This document shows positions 1 to 9,800 of a stretch of DNA of 64,000 nucleotides, in pieces. The translations under genes were made by a program, and so were the position numbers. Each line of letters begins with the position of its first letter. Positions within the stretch are counted from its first letter, which is position 1. The notes under the pieces are model-generated. The model was not told the origin of the DNA and ran no database searches. It saw only the letters and a program-made list of their open reading frames with translations. Origin of the DNA: Aldehydirespirator sp965116195 (lineage in GTDB: Bacteria; Actinomycetota; Acidimicrobiia; Acidimicrobiales; Aldehydirespiratoraceae); assembly GCA_965116195.1 (NCBI GenBank), contig OZ220491.1, forward strand, positions 3,224,001-3,288,000, read 5' to 3'.

Positions 1-292
1 GCGGGGCTCGGGCCGCAGCGTCCTGGAAGCCAGGCAGCGTCGTGAGTTGCGTCAGTTCCGCACTGACGAGATTCGCTTCGGCCTGGCCACGCTGGCGGCG
101 CGCTACCGCGAGCAGGTGGTGTCATCAGCGCATCGCGACGACGGGTCCGGTGACCTGCCGGGCGTGCAGGCCCTGCGCCGGTTGCATGCCACAGCCGAGA
201 GCCTGACCCGTAGCCCCAACGAGGCCCTGGCGTTGCAAGCTCTGCTGTTGGACCTGCCAGCAGTCCATCAAACGCACCCGCCATCGGCGTGA
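1..292 (+). CDS. 3' end of an upstream gene (possibly DNA primase C-terminus)
   Basis: The frame is open from the left edge to a TGA at 290-292, so the start lies outside the window. The 96 visible residues are helical and charged: an Arg/Glu-rich stretch (RRELRQFRTDEIRFGL) is followed by a Leu-rich tail (LALQALLLDLP). This would fit the helical C-terminal end of a DnaG-type primase, but no diagnostic motif is visible and the identity is only a guess. The stop codon sits inside a 27-bp segment that is repeated 73 bp downstream. Confidence 0.5.
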   Translation, partial: RGSGRSVLEARQRRELRQFRTDEIRFGLATLAARYREQVVSSAHRDDGSGDLPGVQALRRLHATAESLTRSPNEALALQALLLDLPAVHQTHPPSA

Positions 293-388
293 TATGGCGG
301 CACCGAATCCTCAGCCGTCCACGTCAACCAGCCATGTGGAGCGTCAGGCTGGTGCGCAAGTGTGATATGGCGTCACCGAATCCTCAGC
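289..388. repeat. Direct repeat copying the end of the upstream gene
   Basis: A 27-bp segment at 289-315, which contains the TGA of the upstream gene, recurs with one mismatch at 362-388 (period 73 bp). A weaker third copy of its core (tggcggcaccg) is near 428. No gene is visible between 293 and the tRNA. Confidence 0.7.
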
Positions 389-544
389 TATCCGCCCCCT
401 GTTTTGGTGCCCGACCCACTCGTCGTTGTGCTGTGGCGGCACCGGAACATAGTTGTGATGAGGACATTGTCAGCAGGTCACTGATGATCGGGGCGCTAGC
501 CTGGGTGGGTGCCCGCAAACGGCTTGGCCGGGTCGTGGCCACAG

Positions 545-620
545 GCCCGAATAGCTCAGTTGGTAGAGCGACGCTCTCGTAAAGCGTAGGTCAGGGGTTC
601 AAATCCCCTTTCGGGCTCCA
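545..620 (+). tRNA. tRNA-Thr (anticodon CGT)
   Basis: The cloverleaf can be drawn by eye. The acceptor stem is gcccgaa (545-551) paired with ttcgggc (610-616). The D arm contains agctcagttggtagagc. The anticodon stem acgct/agcgt encloses the loop ctcgtaa, giving anticodon CGT (reads ACG, threonine). The T arm is aggggttcaaatccc-like. The discriminator base is T617 and the CCA end is encoded at 618-620. There is no intron. Confidence 0.95.
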
Positions 621-700
621 ACAGATGCTCGGTGCTGTCACGACACGGTTCCTGAGACTGTGCGAGTGCGTATCCTGCAAGCCCTCTACACTGTTGACTC

Positions 701-832
701 ATGACTCTCGCTGGTGTTGTGTGGCATTACTGGATCGCTGTGCCGTTGGCTGTCGGTGGAATTGTGGCGGTTGTGGCGGCTGTGGCCGGCTATCTGCAAA
801 AGGTCACCTACAAGCGCTACCCCAGGGACTGA
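701..832 (+). CDS. Small single-pass membrane protein (43 aa)
   Basis: An ATG at 701 opens 43 codons ending at TGA 830-832. The protein begins MTLAGVVWHYWIAVPLAVGG, continues with a very hydrophobic Val/Ala/Gly helix, and ends in a basic tail (YLQKVTYKRYPRD). This predicts one transmembrane helix with a cytoplasmic basic end. The metalloprotease start follows after 9 bp, so the two are probably co-transcribed and may act together at the membrane. The family is not one I can name. Small size leaves some doubt, but composition and position support a real gene. Confidence 0.65.
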   Translation: MTLAGVVWHYWIAVPLAVGGIVAVVAAVAGYLQKVTYKRYPRD

Positions 833-841
833 GCCAACCGC

Positions 842-2083
842 ATGCCCGCCGACCCCCAACGCGCTGATGTCCTGTGCGAAGGTGCCGATCCCGGTGCTGC
901 AACCTCAGGCCCGCAGAACCCAACCGAACCATCTGACGCAGGGCAGGTCGCCGACCGTGACGCAGCACATGCAGTCAACGGTGACGAAGCGCAAGCGGCC
1001 GACCCGATCGACTGGGAGTTGGCCCGTGCGGTGGCAGTTCGCACCGCCGGCAACGACCCTTACTCCTCGCCTCGCCACCGCCTTGGTTTGGAGGACGACT
1101 TCGCCGAGTTCACACCTCGTGCCGAGCGCCTGGTGGAGGAATGCACCGGCCTCAAGTCTCTGGCAGGCGAAGCGCGCGGCAAGGTGACCGATCGTGTCGG
1201 TTGGATTGATGCCAACCTGGCCTCGTTTCAACGGCTGCTGCGGCCCCTCACCAGCAAGCTCGCCTCCGCTTCAAATGGACTGCTCTCGCCGCTCACACGC
1301 CGGGTCGCCGGTGCAGAGTTGGGAGTGATGCTGGGCTGGATGTCCACACGTGTGTTGGGCCAGTACGACCTGTTGATCATTGAGGACGATCAACCGGAAG
1401 AGCAGGACATCGTCTACTACGTGGCACCCAACGTGTTGTCGCTGGAGCATCGTTACGCCTTTGATCCGAGCCAGTTCCGACTGTGGTTGGCTCTGCACGA
1501 GGTGACACATCGGGCGCAGTTCACCGGCGTTGAGTGGATGCGGCCCCATTTTCTGGGCCTGGTCGAGTCAACCCTGGATGCGGTGGAACCGGATCCCGAG
1601 CGCATCGCAGCCGCCTTGCGCAGGTTCATGCAAGCCCGCCGGGAGGGGGTGGACCCGTTGTCTGCGGGCGGTCTCATGGCCTTGTTCGCATCCGATGCGC
1701 AGTTCAGGACGCTGCAGCAGTTGTCGGGCCTGATGAGCTTGTTGGAGGGCCACGGCGATGTGACGATGGACCGTGCCGGGGAGGGTCTGATCCCCTCAGC
1801 GCCGCGCTTCGGGCGGATCATGCGCCACCGACGTGAGTCGGTGCGTGGTTTCGCCAAGGTTTTTCAGCGTGTCATCGGACTTGATGCCAAGATCAAGCAG
1901 TACGCGCAGGGTGAGCGTTTCATCGAGATTGTCGAGTCGAGTGGTGGAACAGCTTTGTTGGACCGGGTCTGGGAAGCTCCCGAGCATCTCCCGGACATTG
2001 ATGAGATTCGTGAGCCCCAGACATGGGTGGCCCGCATGACCACCTCCACCACCACGGCAGCAGCCGCCGCCGCCGCTGCCTGA
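842..2083 (+). CDS. Zinc-dependent metalloprotease, coenzyme F420 biosynthesis-associated family (DUF2342)
   Basis: A 413-aa protein with the zinc signature HEVTHRAQF at about residues 219-227, where His219, Glu220 and His223 are the expected metal-binding and catalytic residues of an HExxH peptidase. The context QFRLWLALHEVTHRAQF is typical of the actinobacterial family annotated as zinc-dependent metalloprotease or F420-associated protein. The substrate is unknown. The first ~55 residues are low-complexity and may be dispensable; the C-terminus ends in a Thr/Ala run (TTTAAAAAAAA). In many actinomycetes this gene is next to tilS. Here tilS is 8 kb downstream, separated by two giant repeat-protein genes. 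Confidence 0.88.
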   Translation: MPADPQRADVLCEGADPGAATSGPQNPTEPSDAGQVADRDAAHAVNGDEAQAADPIDWELARAVAVRTAGNDPYSSPRHRLGLEDDFAEFTPRAERLVEECTGLKSLAGEARGKVTDRVGWIDANLASFQRLLRPLTSKLASASNGLLSPLTRRVAGAELGVMLGWMSTRVLGQYDLLIIEDDQPEEQDIVYYVAPNVLSLEHRYAFDPSQFRLWLALHEVTHRAQFTGVEWMRPHFLGLVESTLDAVEPDPERIAAALRRFMQARREGVDPLSAGGLMALFASDAQFRTLQQLSGLMSLLEGHGDVTMDRAGEGLIPSAPRFGRIMRHRRESVRGFAKVFQRVIGLDAKIKQYAQGERFIEIVESSGGTALLDRVWEAPEHLPDIDEIREPQTWVARMTTSTTTAAAAAAAA

Positions 2084-2138
2084 GCCAGCCAGCCGCGTCG
2101 CTTGAGGTCGGGTTGCGCCCGAGTGAGCGAGGTGTGAG

Positions 2139-2212
2139 TTGTGCTTGCTAGACAGGCGTGGTACCTTGCGCAGATGGCATACGTCACTGATCGTCAGAAG
2201 GGAACTGATATG
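2139..2212 (+). promoter_or_regulatory. Promoter, Shine-Dalgarno and ATG for the first RCC1-repeat gene
   Basis: A sigma70-like promoter can be read: TTGTGC (2139-2144), a 17-bp spacer, and TACCTT (2162-2167). Downstream is a Shine-Dalgarno sequence agaaggga (about 2196-2203) and an ATG at 2210-2212. This is the best start signal for the downstream gene, yet the ATG is out of frame with it because of the C17 tract at 2236-2252. Confidence 0.6.
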
Positions 2213-2232
2213 ACTGTAGCAGGCTCGCAGAG

Positions 2233-5200
2233 TTGCCCCCCCCCCCCCCCCCTTCGGAGCGTAGGAGTACTCGCTGGCGTAAGCCGGTAACCAGACGACA
2301 ATTTCAAACCCTGTTGGGGGTTTTTGGTATATTTGCGTTACTCTTGGGGTCTGCAAGCCAAGTTGGTGCCGATCAGCACGAGATCTCGAACGAGTCACCA
2401 TCTGACACTGATGCCCAAGGCGACGATGACTCCAGCAACGATGGTGATGACGCCAGCAAAGGTGATGACGACTCTGGTGACGGTGAGGATTCCACTGACG
2501 ATGGTGATGGCATCAGTCCACATCAGGACGCGATAGACGAACTTGCTGCCAAGGGCATTTTTGAAGACACTGAGTGCGCCGAGGACAGCATCTGTCCCGA
2601 ACAGTCGTTGTTGCGCGGGGAACTGGCGATTTGGTTGGCCCGTTTGTTGAACAGTGGCGAACCGCCGGCGATTATCCGAACACAGTTTGGCGACATCAAA
2701 CTCAATCGTGACTACGCCGCCCACGTTGAATATCTCGCTCAACACAAAATCACCAACGGTTGCAAGAGTAAGCCACGCCGGTACTGTCCCGACCAGCCGG
2801 TCACCCGCGCACAACTCGCAACCTTTTTGGTGCGTGCTTTCAAACTCGAACGTTCCAAGTCTGCCAGCACCATAAAGTACACCGATATCGGACGATCCTC
2901 GCACGCAGCCAATATCAACATCCTGGCTGCTGCAGGTATAGCCACAGGCTGTGACACAGACCCTGAGAGATATTGTCCCAACAAGCCCGTCACACGCGGT
3001 GAAACAGCAACCTTCTTCGTAAACACCATCAACCACACCCCCGTCCCCACCACGACAAGCACCACGACCACAACCACCACAACACCAACCTTCTTCATTC
3101 CCTCCAGCCAACCCGCCACCGCAACTGTACCCAGCAGCATCCAAGTCGAGACCTCAACCATCTCAGCCGGCCACTCGCATACGTGTGCCATACGGGCCGA
3201 TGACACCATCATCTGCTGGGGTGACGATTCCTTCGGAGAGGCGACAGCACCAGCGGGCACCTACAAGACAGTTGCGGCTGGTTATCAATATAGTTGTGCG
3301 ATCCGCACGGATGATACCATTGCGTGTTGGGGATCCAACACCCTCGGAGAGGCGACGGCACCGGCGGGCACATACAAGGCCGTCACGGCCGGCTATGCTC
3401 ACAGTTGTGCCATACGTACAAATGACACTGTTACTTGCTGGGGATTGGAAGATAGTGATCGGACTTCAGCGCCCGCAGGCAGATACAAGGCAGTCACAGC
3501 TGGTTGGTCACATAGCTGTGCCATCCGTACAGATGACACCTTAACGTGCTGGGGATTTAACGGAAACGGCGAGGCAACAGCGCCAGCGGGCACATACAAG
3601 GCAGTCACAGCTGGTGCCAACTATAGTTGTGCCATCCGTACAGACGACACCATTACCTGCTGGGGATCTAACGGAAGCGGCGAGGCAACACCGCCCTCAG
3701 GCACCTTCAAGGCGGTCACAGCAGGTAACAGTCATAGTTGTGCGATGCGTACAGATGACACCATAACCTGTTGGGGAGACCAGAATTTCAATCAGATAGC
3801 CGCGCCTTCAGGCACCTTCAAGGCGGTCACATCTGGGGGCAATCATAGCTGTGCTATGCGTACAAATAATACCATTATATGCTGGGATGCCGACATCTTT
3901 GGCAAGGCACCCGCAGGTACGTATAAGCAAGTTAAGGCCGGTGCCTCATATACGTGTGCCATTCGTACAGATGACACCATCACCTGCTGGGGAATCGGCA
4001 ATAATGGAGAAACTGCAGCGCCAGCAGGCACGTATAAGACCGTTGCTGTCGGCTGGGATCATAGTTGTGGTATACGCACCGATGACTCCATCACATGCTG
4101 GGGCGCTAATGGCAGCGGAGAAGCGACAACACCTACCGGCACATTTAAAGATGTCGCAGTCAGCTTCGCCTATAGTTGTGCGATACGTACAGACAATACC
4201 ATAAACTGCTGGGGTCGGAATGCCCGAGGTCAGACGACGGCACCTTCAGGCACATACAAATCCGTCTCAGCTGGCTTCGATTTTGGTTGTGCGATACGTA
4301 CAGACGATATCATAAACTGCTGGGGAAACAGCGCAGGCGACACGACCGCAGCGCCCAGTGGGACACACAAAGCCGTCTCCGCTGGCTTCAACCATAGTTG
4401 TGCTATACGGAGCAACGATACAGTCACTTGTTGGGGTGACAATAGCTTCGGACAGGTGACAGCACCTGCTGGCAGATACAAGGCTGTCACAGTGGGCAAC
4501 CGTCATAGTTGTGCTGTGCGCATGGATGACGGCATCGCCTGCTGGGGTCGGAACAACGAGGGGCAGGCCGCGGGTCAAACGGGCACATATAAGAGCGTCT
4601 CGGCGGGCAGCTTTCACAGTTGTGCTTTGAGCACTGATGACACCATCGCCTGCTGGGGTACCACCGACGGACGTGCAACAGCGCCCGATGGCACGTTCAA
4701 AGCTCCGACCCGACGACCAGCACCCACCACCACAACTACCACGACTGTGCCTGACAACACCCCCGCCGAAATGTCTACCATCTCAGCGGGCGGGTCACAT
4801 ACTTGCGCCATACGCACTAACGACACCATCGCGTGCTGGGGTGACAACACCCTCGAACAGGCAACGGCACCTGCAGGCACATACAAAGCAGTCACGTCTG
4901 ACCGCTATCATAGTTGTGCGATTGGCACCGATGACACCATCACTTGCTGGGGCTGGAACGGAAGCGGTCAGGCGACTGCGCCGACGGGCACATACAAAGC
5001 TGTGGCAACCGGTGACTTTCATAGTTGTGCGATTGGCACCGGTGGCACCATCACTTGCTGGGGCTGGAACGGAAGCGGTCGGGCGACTGCACCTGCAGGT
5101 ACCTATACAGCGGTGACAGCCGGAGACAGCCATAGCTGTGCTTTAGGTACCGACAGCACTATTGCCTGTTGGGGAGCCAACGATCACGGACAGTCCACAG

Positions 5201-6333
5201 CACCTGCAGGTACCTATAAGGCTGTGATAGCCGGTGGTACGCATACCTGCGCATTACGCACAAATGACACTATTGCCTGCTGGGGCTTCAACGAGGACGG
5301 ACGAGCGACAGCACCTGCGGGTACCTACAAGGCTGTGACGGCCGGTGGTTTGCATAGTTGTGCCATTGGCACTGATGATACCGTCACTTGCTGGGGTCGG
5401 ACCGTCGAAAGGCAGTCAGCAGCACCTGCGGGTACCTACAAGGCTGTGACGGCCGGCGACTATCATAGTTGTGCGATTAGTACTGATGATACCATTAATT
5501 GCTGGGGGGCTTACAGTTTCGGACAGTCGACGGCACCTGCTGGCACTTACAAGGTCGTAACAGCTGGAGACAGTCATAGTTGTGCTATTGGCGCTGATGA
5601 CACCATCACATGTTGGGGCGACAACGCGTTTGGGCAGTCAACGGCACCTGCTGGTACTTACAAGGCAGTCACGGCTGGTACCTTCTATAGTTGTGCGATT
5701 AGCACTGATGATACTATCACTTGCTGGGGTTCTAACACCTTGGGAGAGGCGACGGCACCTGCGGGTACTTATAAGGCTGTGACGGCTGGCCTAAGCCATA
5801 GTTGTGCGGTTGGCGCTGATGATACTGTTACGTGCTGGGGTTCCAACACCTCGGGAGAGGCGACGGCACCTGCGGGCACCTATAAGGCTGCGACAGCCGG
5901 TGGTTTGTATAGTTGTGCTATCAGCACTGATGATACTATCACTTGCTGGGGTTCTAACACCTTGGGAGAGGCGACGGCACCTGCGGGTACTTATAAGGCT
6001 GTGACGGCTGGCCTAAGCCATAGTTGTGCAGTTGGCGCTGATGATACTATCACTTGCTGGGGTTCCAACACCTCGGGAGAGGCGACGGCACCTGCGGGTA
6101 CTTATAAGGCTGTGACGGCTGGAGACGGTTATAGTTGTGCTATCGCGACTGATGATACTGTTACATGCTGGGGTTCTAACACCTTGGGAGAGGCGACGGC
6201 ACCTGCGGGCACCTATAAGGCTGTGACAGCAGGTAGTTATCATACTTGTGCAATAACTACTACTGATACTATTGTCTGCTGGGGTGGTGACGAGCGCGTG
6301 ACAGCGCCCGAAGGTACCTTCAAGGCTGGGTGA
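2233..6333 (+). CDS. Giant secreted SLH + RCC1-repeat protein, putatively phase-variable
   Basis: A 1366-aa open frame. In order: a Pro run from the C tract; a basic stretch and hydrophobic signal peptide (about residues 18-47, LLGVFGIFALLLGSASQVGA); an Asp-rich acidic linker (50-95); three SLH-like segments with TRAQLATFLVRAF-type cores (about 98-270), expected to bind the cell wall; a Thr linker; 14 RCC1-like repeats; a second Thr linker; and 14 more repeats. Each repeat is about 37 aa with the pattern AGxxHSCAIRTDDTITCWG and two Cys, probably a disulfide per blade. The likely start is ATG 2210, which would be in frame with 15 or 18 Cs but not the 17 present; the frame given here opens at a TTG just before the run. 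Location is extracellular and wall-bound; the ligand is unknown. Confidence 0.75.
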   Translation: MPPPPPPSERRSTRWRKPVTRRQFQTLLGVFGIFALLLGSASQVGADQHEISNESPSDTDAQGDDDSSNDGDDASKGDDDSGDGEDSTDDGDGISPHQDAIDELAAKGIFEDTECAEDSICPEQSLLRGELAIWLARLLNSGEPPAIIRTQFGDIKLNRDYAAHVEYLAQHKITNGCKSKPRRYCPDQPVTRAQLATFLVRAFKLERSKSASTIKYTDIGRSSHAANINILAAAGIATGCDTDPERYCPNKPVTRGETATFFVNTINHTPVPTTTSTTTTTTTTPTFFIPSSQPATATVPSSIQVETSTISAGHSHTCAIRADDTIICWGDDSFGEATAPAGTYKTVAAGYQYSCAIRTDDTIACWGSNTLGEATAPAGTYKAVTAGYAHSCAIRTNDTVTCWGLEDSDRTSAPAGRYKAVTAGWSHSCAIRTDDTLTCWGFNGNGEATAPAGTYKAVTAGANYSCAIRTDDTITCWGSNGSGEATPPSGTFKAVTAGNSHSCAMRTDDTITCWGDQNFNQIAAPSGTFKAVTSGGNHSCAMRTNNTIICWDADIFGKAPAGTYKQVKAGASYTCAIRTDDTITCWGIGNNGETAAPAGTYKTVAVGWDHSCGIRTDDSITCWGANGSGEATTPTGTFKDVAVSFAYSCAIRTDNTINCWGRNARGQTTAPSGTYKSVSAGFDFGCAIRTDDIINCWGNSAGDTTAAPSGTHKAVSAGFNHSCAIRSNDTVTCWGDNSFGQVTAPAGRYKAVTVGNRHSCAVRMDDGIACWGRNNEGQAAGQTGTYKSVSAGSFHSCALSTDDTIACWGTTDGRATAPDGTFKAPTRRPAPTTTTTTTVPDNTPAEMSTISAGGSHTCAIRTNDTIACWGDNTLEQATAPAGTYKAVTSDRYHSCAIGTDDTITCWGWNGSGQATAPTGTYKAVATGDFHSCAIGTGGTITCWGWNGSGRATAPAGTYTAVTAGDSHSCALGTDSTIACWGANDHGQSTAPAGTYKAVIAGGTHTCALRTNDTIACWGFNEDGRATAPAGTYKAVTAGGLHSCAIGTDDTVTCWGRTVERQSAAPAGTYKAVTAGDYHSCAISTDDTINCWGAYSFGQSTAPAGTYKVVTAGDSHSCAIGADDTITCWGDNAFGQSTAPAGTYKAVTAGTFYSCAISTDDTITCWGSNTLGEATAPAGTYKAVTAGLSHSCAVGADDTVTCWGSNTSGEATAPAGTYKAATAGGLYSCAISTDDTITCWGSNTLGEATAPAGTYKAVTAGLSHSCAVGADDTITCWGSNTSGEATAPAGTYKAVTAGDGYSCAIATDDTVTCWGSNTLGEATAPAGTYKAVTAGSYHTCAITTTDTIVCWGGDERVTAPEGTFKAG
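2236..2252 (+). repeat. C17 homopolymer tract at the gene start
   Basis: Seventeen consecutive C lie between the ATG at 2210 and the signal peptide. With 17 C the ATG frame ends at TAA 2288-2290 after 26 codons. Adding one C, or removing two, would join it to the 1366-codon frame. This is the classic layout of translational phase variation; a homopolymer assembly error is the alternative. Confidence 0.85.
5731..6235 (+). repeat. Near-identical 111-bp RCC1 units in a 222-bp higher-order repeat
   Basis: Units begin at 5731, 5842, 5953, 6064 and 6175, each 111 bp (37 codons). The variants alternate between SNTLGEA and SNTSGEA, so the recent duplication unit is two repeats (222 bp). Earlier repeats of the gene are much more divergent. 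Confidence 0.9.
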
Positions 6334-6596
6334 TAGCCGGTCGTACTGGCAATGTACGAGGTCTCCGGTTTTCCGCTGGTAAAGGCCAGTTCCGTCATGT
6401 TCATCAACGCCATAAACTGAGCTAGTCTGTGTTTACTTGAGTGTAACGATGAGCGCATAGTTTGTGCTGCAATCGCAGCGGTGACACGGGTTTCCGATGC
6501 GGTGAGTCCTCTTCCACAGTTCGGCTTGCGTACGGATCGTTGCTCACCCTCGCTGGAGTAGGGTTGTAGGTATCAACTACGCTGTGAACACCGCCT

Positions 6597-6710
6597 CACA
6601 TGAGCACAGCCTCAAGTGAACACGGACGCTCGGCTCTGTGTGGGGGCACCGGAGACGCGGACTCTGTACAGGCACTTGGGCCTGTCTGTGGTGTCTGATG
6701 TCACACAGGG
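6597..6710 (+). pseudogene. tilS remnant (start and one internal piece)
   Basis: The segment at about 6597-6650 matches the tilS start region at about 10053-10106 (cctcacatgagcacagcctc versus the same with one change). The segment at about 6665-6703 matches tilS around 10565-10608 (cttgggcctgtctgtggtgt is identical). The ~450 bp between them in the intact gene are missing. The 3' flanks of the genes ending at 6333 and 9989 also match (cgtactggcaatgt). This is the scar of a tandem duplication of tilS plus a repeat-protein gene followed by deletion. Confidence 0.8.
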
Positions 6711-6805
6711 GTGGGTACACCCTCGGGGGACTGGTAGGGTCTTGCCGCTCGGGATGTGTACGTCACCAGGGGTGGGTACACCTTCGGGGGACTGGTACTA
6801 TGGGC
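6705..6805 (+). promoter_or_regulatory. Duplicated upstream element of the second RCC1-repeat gene
   Basis: A block gtgggtacacc-tcgggggactggta occurs twice (about 6711-6742 and 6770-6798). The second copy continues into TACTATGGGCTATGG. The same core (gggtacacct ... ccagtactctgggcgatgg) lies upstream of the genes at 11248, 15603 and 19722, so it is a shared 5' regulatory or leader element. The G run here is only 5 nt long. The exact promoter hexamers are uncertain. Confidence 0.45.
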
Positions 6806-6863
6806 TATGGAGCACCCGACTGGGTGCGTTCTCGCGCATGAGCCTGATAGGAGCTAGGAACAC

Positions 6864-9800
6864 ATGTACAGGCGCTGCAATTATGGGAAGTTTATGAGAA
6901 GCACCCAACGCACGGTGAGGGTTGGTGCCTTCGGGAGTGGCTCGCCGGTGCGTGGGCAGGTTTGGGCGGTTGCGGTTGCGGTGGCGATGGTGGCATCGGT
7001 GTTGGTTGGTTCGTCACCGGTTTCGGCGCAGGAGCCTGCTGCCGGGGACCCTACCGCTACTGTAGATTATTCTGTTCACACTACTTTTGAGGATTGTTAC
7101 AATGCCGGTGGTTGGAAGCGCAGCAAGACCGGCTCAGACGATAGATCCTTTCCTATAGTTCCGGCTACTGATTTCGAGTATCTGAGCGGGAACATGCTTT
7201 ATGAGGACTGTGTCAAGCCCCCGCCCGGTGCGACTCCCTACACTCCTCTTACCACCACGATCACCACGACCACTACTACTACTACTACTACCACGACGAC
7301 TACTACCACGACGACTACTACCACCACCACCACGACTACTACCACCACCACTACTACTACAACCTTGCCGTCCGATGATTATTCTGTTCACACTACTTAT
7401 GAGGGTTGCTTCAACGCCGGTGGTTGGAAGCGGAGCAAGAGCGGTACGGTTGCCTTGTCTTACCCGATAATTTCGTCTACTGATTTCGATTACATGGACG
7501 GAAACATGCTTGATGAGGACTGTGTGAAGCCCCCGCTTGGTGCGGCACCCTACGCTCCTCTTACCACCACCACTACTACTACCACAACTACTACGACTAC
7601 GACGACTACTGTTCCTTCGAGGCCGATTGGTTTGTCGGTGGCAGCGGCTGTGAGGTCTGCTAGTTTGTTGTGGGTTGATCCTGGGAATAACGCGATTACT
7701 GGTTATCAGTATTCGCAACGGAAGGGCACTGACAATTGGGGTGTGTGGACTGATATTGCCGGTTCGGATGCTGAGACTGTTTCTCATACTGTGTCCGGAT
7801 TGGATGCAGGTGTGGTGTATCAGTTCCGGGTTCGTGCCAAAAGCACCAACGGTTACAGTGCAGCATCCATCGTGGTACCAGTAACCCCAACCACACCTAC
7901 CACCACCACAACGACGACGACAACGACGACTACTACAACGTTGCCGCCTTTGGACTTCTCTGTTTATGTCACTTACCGGGATTGCTATAACGCTGGTGGT
8001 TGGAAGCGAAGCAAAACCAGCACGGATGGCAGGATGTTCCCGATTTATCCGGCTACTGATTTTGATTATCTGGGCGGGAATATGCTTTATGAGGATTGTG
8101 TGTCGGCACCGCCTGGAACACCACCCATCACAACCACGACTACCACCACTACTACGACTACGACCACTACTACGACTACGACCACTACTACTACTACCAC
8201 CACTACTACTACTACTACGACGACCACTACGACTACTACGACTACTACGACTACTACGACTACTACTACTACTACTACTACTACCACTACTACGGTGCCG
8301 GTGGTGGTTTCAGTGGCTGATGCGAGTGTTATTGAGGGTGATCGAGGGTTTGAGGATTTAGGGTTTGTGGTAGGTTTGAGTGGTTCGCCGAGTCATGATG
8401 TGAGTGTGACTGTGTCGGCGGTGTCGCCGTCTGGTAGTTCTGCGCGTAGAGGTGGTTCTGGTCGTGATTATGTGGGGTTCGCTGGTCGGGAACTCACGTT
8501 CGCGGCGAACGCGTCGGGTGATGCGTTGACTCAGACTGTTGTGGTGAGGGTGGTTGGTGATACTGTGCGTGAACCTGACGAGACGTTTGTACTTCGTGTG
8601 AAAAATCTGAAGTCTGCTGATGGTCGTGTAGTGCTGGTCGGTGGTGGTCATAAGGTGGAGGCAATTGGTACTATTGTCAACAACGACAGGAGCGTCTCGT
8701 CTGGTGTTGGTTTTGTGAGTGTCGGTGCGGGTGAGTCGCATTCGTGCGCGATTCGTGAGGACCGCACGCTGGTTTGTTGGGGTAACAGTTCGTTGCCGAG
8801 CGTGCCTTCGGGCACTTTCAAAGCTGTGTCTGCGGGTTCGTATCACACTTGCGCAGTTCGTGTGGATGACAGTGTCGTGTGTTGGGGTTATAACATGCTC
8901 GGAGAAGCAAACGCGCCTTCGGGGACTTTCAAAATGGTGTCATCGGGAAGTGGTCACTCGTGCGCTGTTCGTGTAAATGGTACGCTGGTGTGTTGGGGAG
9001 ACAGTTCACTGACGAACGCTCCTGCTGGCTCTTTCAAGGCTGTTTCTGCTGGCTTGTATCATTCGTGCGCGGTTCGTGCGGATAACGGGCTTGTGTGTTG
9101 GGGTGATGACACGCTTACAGACGCACCGTCGGGTACTTTCAAGATGGTGTCAGCGGGGAGTCGCCACTCGTGTGCGATTCGTGTAAATGGTATGCTGGTT
9201 TGTTGGGGATATAGCTCACTGACGAACGCTCCTGCTGGTGCCTTCAGGACTGTCACAGCAGGCCAGGACCACACTTGTTCTGTTCGTGTTGATTACACGC
9301 TCGTCTGTTGGGGTGGAGACAACACCTACAAACAAAACGACGCTCCCACCGGTGCGTTCACCGCTGTCACAGCAGGCAGTTTCCACACCTGCGCAATCCG
9401 CGCCGACGGCACGATCGCATGTTGGGGAAACAACCTTTACGGCCAAACAACCACAACGACTACGACTACGACTACGACGACGACTACTACGACTACTACT
9501 ACTACTACTACTACTACTACCTTGCCGTCCGATGATTATTCTGTTCACACTACTTATGAGGGTTGCTTCAACGCTGGTGGTTGGAAGCGTAGCAAGAGCA
9601 GTACGGTTGCTTTGTCTTACCCGATAATCCCGTCTACTGATTTCGATTACATGGACGGAAACATGCTCTTTGAGGACTGTGTGAAGCCCCCGCCGACTAC
9701 CACCACTACCACAACGACGACAACTACCGCGACTGTGCCTGATAACACTCCGGCCAAAATGTCTACCATCTCAGCGGGCCGGGCACATACATGCGCCATA

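Noticed and set aside
2210..2290. The 26-codon frame from ATG 2210 as an independent leader peptide
   Set aside because: It exists only because of the C17 length, and its continuation with 15 or 18 C joins a signal peptide; phase variation or a homopolymer error explains it better.
8087..8287. Minus-strand frame of about 50 consecutive valines
   Set aside because: It is the complement of the poly-Thr (ACN) coding run and has no start signal or protein-like composition.
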